Positions 48,687 to 53,313 of a stretch of 53,313 nt of DNA are shown piece by piece. The DNA comes from CAINEC01 sp046052065. Its GTDB lineage: Bacteria; Bacteroidota; Bacteroidia; AKYH767-A; OLB10. A program made the position numbers and the translations under genes. Where the stretch lies: NCBI GenBank assembly GCA_046052065.1, contig JBJOND010000006.1:1-53313 (forward strand), in the 5' to 3' direction. Positions within the stretch are counted from its first letter, which is position 1. The number at the start of each line of letters is the position of its first letter. The notes beneath the pieces are model-generated. The model did no database searches, had not been told where the DNA came from, and saw only the letters and a program-made list of their open reading frames with translations.

Positions 48687-48694
48687 CAAATTTA
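48687..48694 (-). promoter_or_regulatory. -7 promoter box TAAATTTG upstream of the structured RNA
   Basis: Minus strand reads TAAATTTG, a full TAnnTTTG match. The predicted start near 48682 would give a leader of about 258 bases for the LamG protein gene, containing the whole pseudoknot region. No -33 match, so confidence is modest. Confidence 0.4.
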
Positions 48695-48804
48695 CATTTT
48701 TATTTGAAAAAAGAAGTAGTGGCAACTAACAATATCGAATTAAACAGATTTATTAAAAAATAATATGTCCGCCTTAAAATTATTGAGGAAAAAACCTACT
48801 TGAC

Positions 48805-48836
48805 TTTTAATTATGGCGAATTCGCCATAATTAAAA
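48805..48836. repeat. 32-bp perfect palindrome
   Basis: Two 16-base arms without any spacer: TTTTAATTATGGCGAA and its exact reverse complement. It lies alone in AT-rich DNA 114 bp before dnaG. As RNA it would be a long hairpin without a following U-run; as DNA it is a symmetric protein-binding site candidate. Confidence 0.75.
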
Positions 48837-48950
48837 ATAGGATTATAAATCTATTCCCCAGAACCAAGGCACTCGATTCTGTTTCGATTAAGAAAGCTAT
48901 CTGAAGTAAAAACCCCCCTAAATCCCCCCTAATTTTCGTATTTTAGCAAA

Positions 48951-50981
48951 GTGATTACACCTGAAACAAAAGAACGAATTTTAGAAGCCTGCCGCGTAGA
49001 AGAAGTGGTTGGTGATTTTGTGTCGTTGAAGAAGCGTGGAGCTAATTTGCTTGGTGTTTGTCCTTTTCACAATGAGCGTACGCCATCGTTCACTGTATCG
49101 CCTGCAAAAGGATTTTTCAAATGCTTCGGTTGCGGTAAGGCAGGTGATTCAGTTACTTTCATGATGGAACATGAGCAACTCTCTTTTCCAGAAGCTTTAC
49201 GATATCTCGCTGGTAAGTATAGTATCACTATTGAAGAGGAAGCTCCATCAGCAGAAATGATGGAGGCACAATCGCAACGTGAGAGTTTGTTTGCAGTAAT
49301 GGATTTTGCAAAAAACTATTATGTCGATTACCTATGGAATAATGATGAAGGTATTGCCATTGGATTAAGTTATTTCAGAGAACGTGGGTTTACCGATGAG
49401 ATCATTAGAAAATTTGAATTAGGTTTTTCACCTGATAAATGGGATGGGCTTACTTCTGCCGCAACGGGTGCAGGATACAAAGAAGAAATTTTAGAGAAGG
49501 CGGGATTACTTATCGTTAACGAACAAAAAAAATACGATCGCTTTCGTGGAAGAGTAATGTTTCCTGTTGCAAGCTTAACAGGTCGCACGATTGCTTTCGG
49601 TGCGCGTATTCTGAAAACAGATCCGAAGAGTCCGAAGTATTTAAACTCACCCGAGACAGAAATTTATTTCAAGAGTAAGAGTTTATACGGTATTTCGCAT
49701 GCGAAGAAGTCGATTGTTGAGAAAGACGTTTGTTATTTAGTAGAAGGATATACGGATGTGATTTCTTTACATCAAGCGGGGATAGAAAATGTAGTAGCAA
49801 GTTCTGGTACTTCACTAACGGTAGAGCAGATACGCTTAATAGGTCGCTATACAAAAAACATTACGGTATTGTATGATGGTGATGCTGCTGGTATAAAGGC
49901 TTCGTTAAGAGGAATTAATTTGATTCTCGAAGAAGGAATGAACGTACGTGTAGTATTATTTCCTGATGGAGAAGATCCGGATTCTTATTCACGAAAAGTT
50001 ACTACGGTTGAATTGCTGGAATATTTATCTAAATCTGCGGTAGATTTTATTTCATTTAAAACAAAATTATTACTGAGTGATACAGCAGGTGATCCGATTA
50101 AGAAAGCAGGACTAGTTCGAGATATTGTAGAAACAATTGCTGTTGTTCCAGATGCAATTACCCGCGCAGCTTACTTGCGTCAGGCATCTACCTTGATGGA
50201 AATGGGAGAGGCTGTATTGATTGCCGAGATGAATAAAATTATTCGTGCGCGTAATAATCGTCAGTCAGAGGAACAGCAAACACCCGTGCAGGATCATGCT
50301 GGAGAGGTGCTTGATAACATCGAGAAAGAATACACGGAAGAACAGCTTATCAATGATGAACATAGTACCGAAGTTCATGAGGAAGAAATAATACGTATTC
50401 TTTTAAATTATGCTGAGGAAATATTTCCGCTTCCCGATTTTAGTAAATACTTAGAAGTAGAACCTGTTAAGGGAAAGCAAAAAAAGAAAGGCTTTAATGT
50501 AGAAGAAGAAGAGGAAAAGCCAGAACTACAACATATCAAGGTAAAGGATTTTATTTTTGATGTGCTTCAAACAGATGGAATCAGTTTTACAAACGAAGGA
50601 TATGCAGGACTGTTAGCAGAGTTTACGAATTTAATAACTACTGAAACGGACTATGATACGCAATCATTTATCAATAATTTAAGTCCTGAATTAAAGCCAC
50701 TCGCTATATCATTAGTTACTCCTAAATATGAATTAGCTGATTGGAAATCGAAGGGAATAATTGTTCGATTAGATAAAGACAGAATCGATAAAACAGTCGT
50801 AGATGCCATGGTGTACATTCAAAAGAAAATGGCAAACAAAAAAGCAATGGAGTTTCAAAATGAAATCAAAGAGCGTTCAGAAGTGGGAGCAGACATTGAC
50901 GAATTACTTGAGCACTATCAAGAACTAATCAACTTGAAAATGGTTTTAAACCGAATCACAAATACGGTTATAAATAAGTAA
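48951..50981 (+). CDS. dnaG: DNA primase
   Basis: Makes RNA primers at the replication fork. The 676-aa product has the N-terminal CHC2 zinc domain (Cys37, His40, Cys58, Cys61 in GVCPFHNERTPSF and KCFGCGKAGD), the central catalytic core with EGYTDVISLHQAG and the TOPRIM metal residues in LYDGDAAG, and a C-terminal helicase-binding-type region that is longer and more acidic than in E. coli. The start is GTG at 48951, giving MITPETKERILEACRVEEVV, which agrees with the family. Its stop directly abuts the stop of the convergent TlpA-like gene. Confidence 0.97.
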   Translation: MITPETKERILEACRVEEVVGDFVSLKKRGANLLGVCPFHNERTPSFTVSPAKGFFKCFGCGKAGDSVTFMMEHEQLSFPEALRYLAGKYSITIEEEAPSAEMMEAQSQRESLFAVMDFAKNYYVDYLWNNDEGIAIGLSYFRERGFTDEIIRKFELGFSPDKWDGLTSAATGAGYKEEILEKAGLLIVNEQKKYDRFRGRVMFPVASLTGRTIAFGARILKTDPKSPKYLNSPETEIYFKSKSLYGISHAKKSIVEKDVCYLVEGYTDVISLHQAGIENVVASSGTSLTVEQIRLIGRYTKNITVLYDGDAAGIKASLRGINLILEEGMNVRVVLFPDGEDPDSYSRKVTTVELLEYLSKSAVDFISFKTKLLLSDTAGDPIKKAGLVRDIVETIAVVPDAITRAAYLRQASTLMEMGEAVLIAEMNKIIRARNNRQSEEQQTPVQDHAGEVLDNIEKEYTEEQLINDEHSTEVHEEEIIRILLNYAEEIFPLPDFSKYLEVEPVKGKQKKKGFNVEEEEEKPELQHIKVKDFIFDVLQTDGISFTNEGYAGLLAEFTNLITTETDYDTQSFINNLSPELKPLAISLVTPKYELADWKSKGIIVRLDKDRIDKTVVDAMVYIQKKMANKKAMEFQNEIKERSEVGADIDELLEHYQELINLKMVLNRITNTVINK

Positions 50982-52133
50982 TTATCGAATAAGCTTTTTA
51001 ATTGTCTTTTCGAATTCCGATTTATAAATTTCAAATTCTTTTCCTGTAGCAGGTCCCGAAAATCCAGCATGTACTTTTACTACTTTGCCTTTGTCATCAA
51101 GAAATAAAGTTGTCGGAAAAGAAATAAAATCTTTAATCTGAGGAATCACTTTCATCACATTATCTTTTCCTGCTACACCAGCAATTAATACAGGATACTT
51201 CAAATCGAGATTTTTCACAAAACGTTCAGCACTTGCTTTCGCTTTTGAAAATTCTGCGCTGCGTTCAAAGGTTAATCCGATAATTTCTAATCCTTGATCG
51301 TGATAGGTTTTGTAAATCTCATTAAAGTACTTTGCTTCATCCATACAATTCGGACACCATGATCCCATGAACTGAATGATGGTCGCTTTTTTCTGAAAGC
51401 GTTTATCTGTAATTGATACGATGTTACTATCTAAATCAGGGAAACTAAAATTGAGATCACCTTCTACCCGTGTGATGGTATTAGGATCGCGAAGCTTTGC
51501 ATTTTCATATCTGCGTGCATGAAATGGTGCTTTATAAGTGTTACCAGAGTAAAACATTCCTAACATCGAATCATTTTTTACATCTGCAAGATAGAGCCAT
51601 GCGTGCGCTCCATCAAAAACACTTAGTTTTAATTTATTTCCAACTATAACGCCTTCGAGGTAACGATGATCACCCGTTTCAGTTAAGAACGTTCCTGTAA
51701 CATGATTTCCATCTTGATTAAATACTCCAATAGCAAGCGATGAATCAGGACTATCAACATCAAACCAAGTTTCCCATTTACCTGTGATATTTAAAGTAGT
51801 ATTTCCTTTATCTGGAAAGCGTTCCGTTACCCCTTTATAGCCTACAAATACAACTTCAGGATTTCCTTTTTTACTGTAGTTAATCCACTTACCACGCAAG
51901 CGATCACCTTCAATATGTAACTTAATTTCCGAATCGAAATAAGGGGGTCGGATAAAGAGTGAGTCGCCACGCACATCTGTAACTTCACAAACAATACGCT
52001 CTTCAGCATTATGAATAACAAAAATAACTTTTCCGCTCTCTTCTTTTAATTCAAAGTTAAATGGTAAAGGTTGCCCTGGAAGAAATAATTGTCCGAGCCA
52101 CATGCCCAATAATAAACCGATATTGTAAACCAT
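50982..52133 (-). CDS. TlpA-like thioredoxin-fold oxidoreductase
   Basis: A 383-aa envelope protein with a N-terminal hydrophobic signal segment (about 1-20), a beta-rich DUF-like region (30-220) and a C-terminal thioredoxin fold (about 228-383). The redox motif is Cys260-Pro-Asn-Cys263 in FMGSWCPNCMDEAKYF, and the cis-proline loop is in SFPTTLFLDDKGKV. Proteins of this layout in Bacteroidota are periplasmic thiol-disulfide oxidoreductases (ResA/TlpA type) that keep cysteines reduced or act in disulfide exchange. Start at 52133. Stop touches the dnaG stop; the lipoprotein gene upstream is 5 bases away. Confidence 0.9.
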   Translation of the reverse strand: MVYNIGLLLGMWLGQLFLPGQPLPFNFELKEESGKVIFVIHNAEERIVCEVTDVRGDSLFIRPPYFDSEIKLHIEGDRLRGKWINYSKKGNPEVVFVGYKGVTERFPDKGNTTLNITGKWETWFDVDSPDSSLAIGVFNQDGNHVTGTFLTETGDHRYLEGVIVGNKLKLSVFDGAHAWLYLADVKNDSMLGMFYSGNTYKAPFHARRYENAKLRDPNTITRVEGDLNFSFPDLDSNIVSITDKRFQKKATIIQFMGSWCPNCMDEAKYFNEIYKTYHDQGLEIIGLTFERSAEFSKAKASAERFVKNLDLKYPVLIAGVAGKDNVMKVIPQIKDFISFPTTLFLDDKGKVVKVHAGFSGPATGKEFEIYKSEFEKTIKKLIR

Positions 52134-52138
52134 AGTCG

Positions 52139-52672
52139 TTAATTAATCACTCCTGTTATGCGATAATAAGTAGTATCCGATAAAATCATTTTCTCTTTTG
52201 CGTTAATGGAGAAAAATGTTTGCGGTATATATTCTATCTCTTGCTTTGAATAATAAAAGGTATTTTCTTTCATTCGTTCAATCGCGATTCTTTTAATTGA
52301 ATTTTGATGTTTGACTACAACAAATTTTCTTACTTCTGACTTAGTTTCTTTTGATGAATAAGTAATGATAGTACTATCGTTTTGTTGAAGTGTATCGATA
52401 GTATAGCTTAGATATTTCTCAGAAATATTACTGGCTACAATTAATTCAAGTTCTTTATTCCAATTTACGGTATCTAATTGAAACATTTCTTTCTTGCTAT
52501 TGTATTCTGCTGTTTTAAGTAGATGGGAGTTGTTTTTATTAAGCAATACTATTTCACTTCGTATATAACTAGCACTGTTAAATAGTTTAATGCTACTGTT
52601 TGATACTTCAGTGGTACAATTACTGAGATAAACAATTGCGAGAGTCAGCAGTATAAAGATTCTTTTTTTCAT
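52139..52672 (-). CDS. Putative lipoprotein of unknown function
   Basis: A 177-aa exported protein. The N-terminus MKKRIFILLTLAIVYLSNC is a lipoprotein signal with Cys19 as the lipidated residue. The rest is beta-strand-rich with many Tyr, Lys and Ser, and no recognised domain; NRIAIERMKENTFYYSKQEIEYI-like stretches (near residue 140) suggest a small beta-barrel or lipocalin-like fold, which is a guess. It lies one base after the TPR gene and 5 bases before the TlpA-like gene, so the three probably form one transcript. Confidence 0.7.
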   Translation of the reverse strand: MKKRIFILLTLAIVYLSNCTTEVSNSSIKLFNSASYIRSEIVLLNKNNSHLLKTAEYNSKKEMFQLDTVNWNKELELIVASNISEKYLSYTIDTLQQNDSTIITYSSKETKSEVRKFVVVKHQNSIKRIAIERMKENTFYYSKQEIEYIPQTFFSINAKEKMILSDTTYYRITGVIN

Positions 52673-52673
52673 A

Positions 52674-53313
52674 TTAAAAATTTAAACCTAATTCACGTGC
52701 CTTTTGCAGACATTCATTTGCCTTAATGGTATCTCCCATATTTCTATAGGTAATACTTAAATTCACCCATGCCTTCCCGTTAGAAGGGTCGAGTTTAACG
52801 GATTCATTAAACCAGTATAAACATGAATCTTTTATTCCCATTACAGCATAACAGTTTCCAAGGTTGTTATAAGCATCAGCATAAGAAGGATTAATCGAGA
52901 GTGCTTTTTTATAATTATCAATTGCAGAACGAAAATCATTTTTTTGTGCATAGATATTTCCACGGTTGTAATAGGCTTTATCAAATGCAGGTTTGATAGC
53001 AAGTGCTTTTTCAAAACAAACAAATGATTCATCATACATTTTGTTTTCTCCTAAGTACAAACCAAGGTTATTGTAATTGTCGGAAGAATTTGGATTAAGT
53101 GCTATGGCAGCTTTTAAATCGATGATTGCTTTATCTAATTGACCATTGTTACCATATGCGATTCCGGCATTCGATAATTTTTCATCAGTATCAAACGCTT
53201 TGTAACTACGAGCCTGTTCAAAAGCATATACTGCATTTTTAAAATCGTTCTTCTCTTTATAGGCCATTCCTAAATTATACCATGCATCGTTATAATTCGG
53301 AATCAGACTTACT
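52674..53313 (-). CDS. TPR repeat protein, 5' end outside the window
   Basis: A series of tetratricopeptide repeats, at least five, with the 34-residue period visible as YNNLGLYLGENKMYDESFVCFEKALAIKP, YNRGNIYAQKNDFRSAIDNYKKALSINP and so on, ending at residue LNF. An ATG at 53267 exists, but the frame stays open to the right edge and encodes another repeat start (WYNLG), so that ATG is internal and the true start lies outside. TPR arrays mediate protein-protein contacts; partners unknown. Transcribed with the lipoprotein and TlpA-like genes. Confidence 0.85.
   Translation of the reverse strand, partial: VSLIPNYNDAWYNLGMAYKEKNDFKNAVYAFEQARSYKAFDTDEKLSNAGIAYGNNGQLDKAIIDLKAAIALNPNSSDNYNNLGLYLGENKMYDESFVCFEKALAIKPAFDKAYYNRGNIYAQKNDFRSAIDNYKKALSINPSYADAYNNLGNCYAVMGIKDSCLYWFNESVKLDPSNGKAWVNLSITYRNMGDTIKANECLQKARELGLNF

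Overview
The window is a chromosomal segment from a member of the Bacteroidota, probably an uncultured, free-living one. The evidence is: AT-rich DNA (roughly two-thirds A+T by eye); many TAnnTTTG-type -7 promoter boxes; almost no strong Shine-Dalgarno sites; three proteins with clear type IX secretion (T9SS) C-terminal sorting domains; and families typical of the phylum (DUF2480, DUF6717, lipoprotein-Pmp3 fusions, DUF1972 glycosyltransferases). No rRNA, tRNA, CRISPR array, prophage or intact insertion sequence was seen.

Layout. 1-2730: the C-terminal transpeptidase part of a class A penicillin-binding protein, then the two subunits of a 3-oxoacid CoA-transferase, separated by a small inverted-repeat element carrying a truncated four-helix-bundle gene. 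2735-10670: a glycan or glycoprotein cluster with two GT2 enzymes, a CBM-like lipoprotein, two polytopic GT-C-like proteins (one with a beta-trefoil tail), a GH5-like hydrolase and a methyltransferase. 10972-13603: rplM-rpsI-rpsB-tsf. 13835-17114: a TMTC-like membrane/TPR protein, then pyrH and frr. 17232-21674: two related secreted proteins behind matching ECF-sigma-like promoter sequences. 22199-24994 (minus): thiL, a DUF1972 glycosyltransferase and sodA in one apparent operon. 25211-26973: a DUF47/PiT phosphate uptake pair. 27128-29679: a VWA protein, a DUF6717 protein and a Cys-cluster/helix-turn-helix protein of unknown role. 29756-33848: YceI, a hybrid histidine kinase and a response-regulator nucleotide cyclase. 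33838-35692 (minus): DUF3050 and a T9SS cargo protein. 35882-38038: small envelope proteins and a SIMPL protein. 38223-46085: a complete SUF Fe-S operon, DUF2480, a TonB-like protein and a polyprenyl synthase. 46293-46842 (minus): a DUF433/DUF5615 toxin-antitoxin-like pair. 47078-48424 (minus): a LamG T9SS protein behind a structured leader. 48951-50981: dnaG. 50982-end (minus): a TlpA-like protein, a lipoprotein and a TPR protein that runs out of the window.

Most noteworthy. (a) A roughly 140-nt pseudoknotted RNA at 48470-48612 on the minus strand. It has a 26-bp nested stem, two mutually exclusive pairings of its central segment and a U-run at the end. Every G.U wobble in it points to the minus strand. 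It looks like a leader switch or small RNA of a kind I do not recognise. (b) A 25-bp near-perfect palindrome over the promoter of the SUF operon. (c) An intervening-sequence-like element inside the CoA-transferase operon. (d) Several promoters whose -7 box lies so close to the ATG that the transcript should be leaderless. (e) A 56-bp duplication of the end of the polyprenyl synthase gene around a palindromic mini-element.
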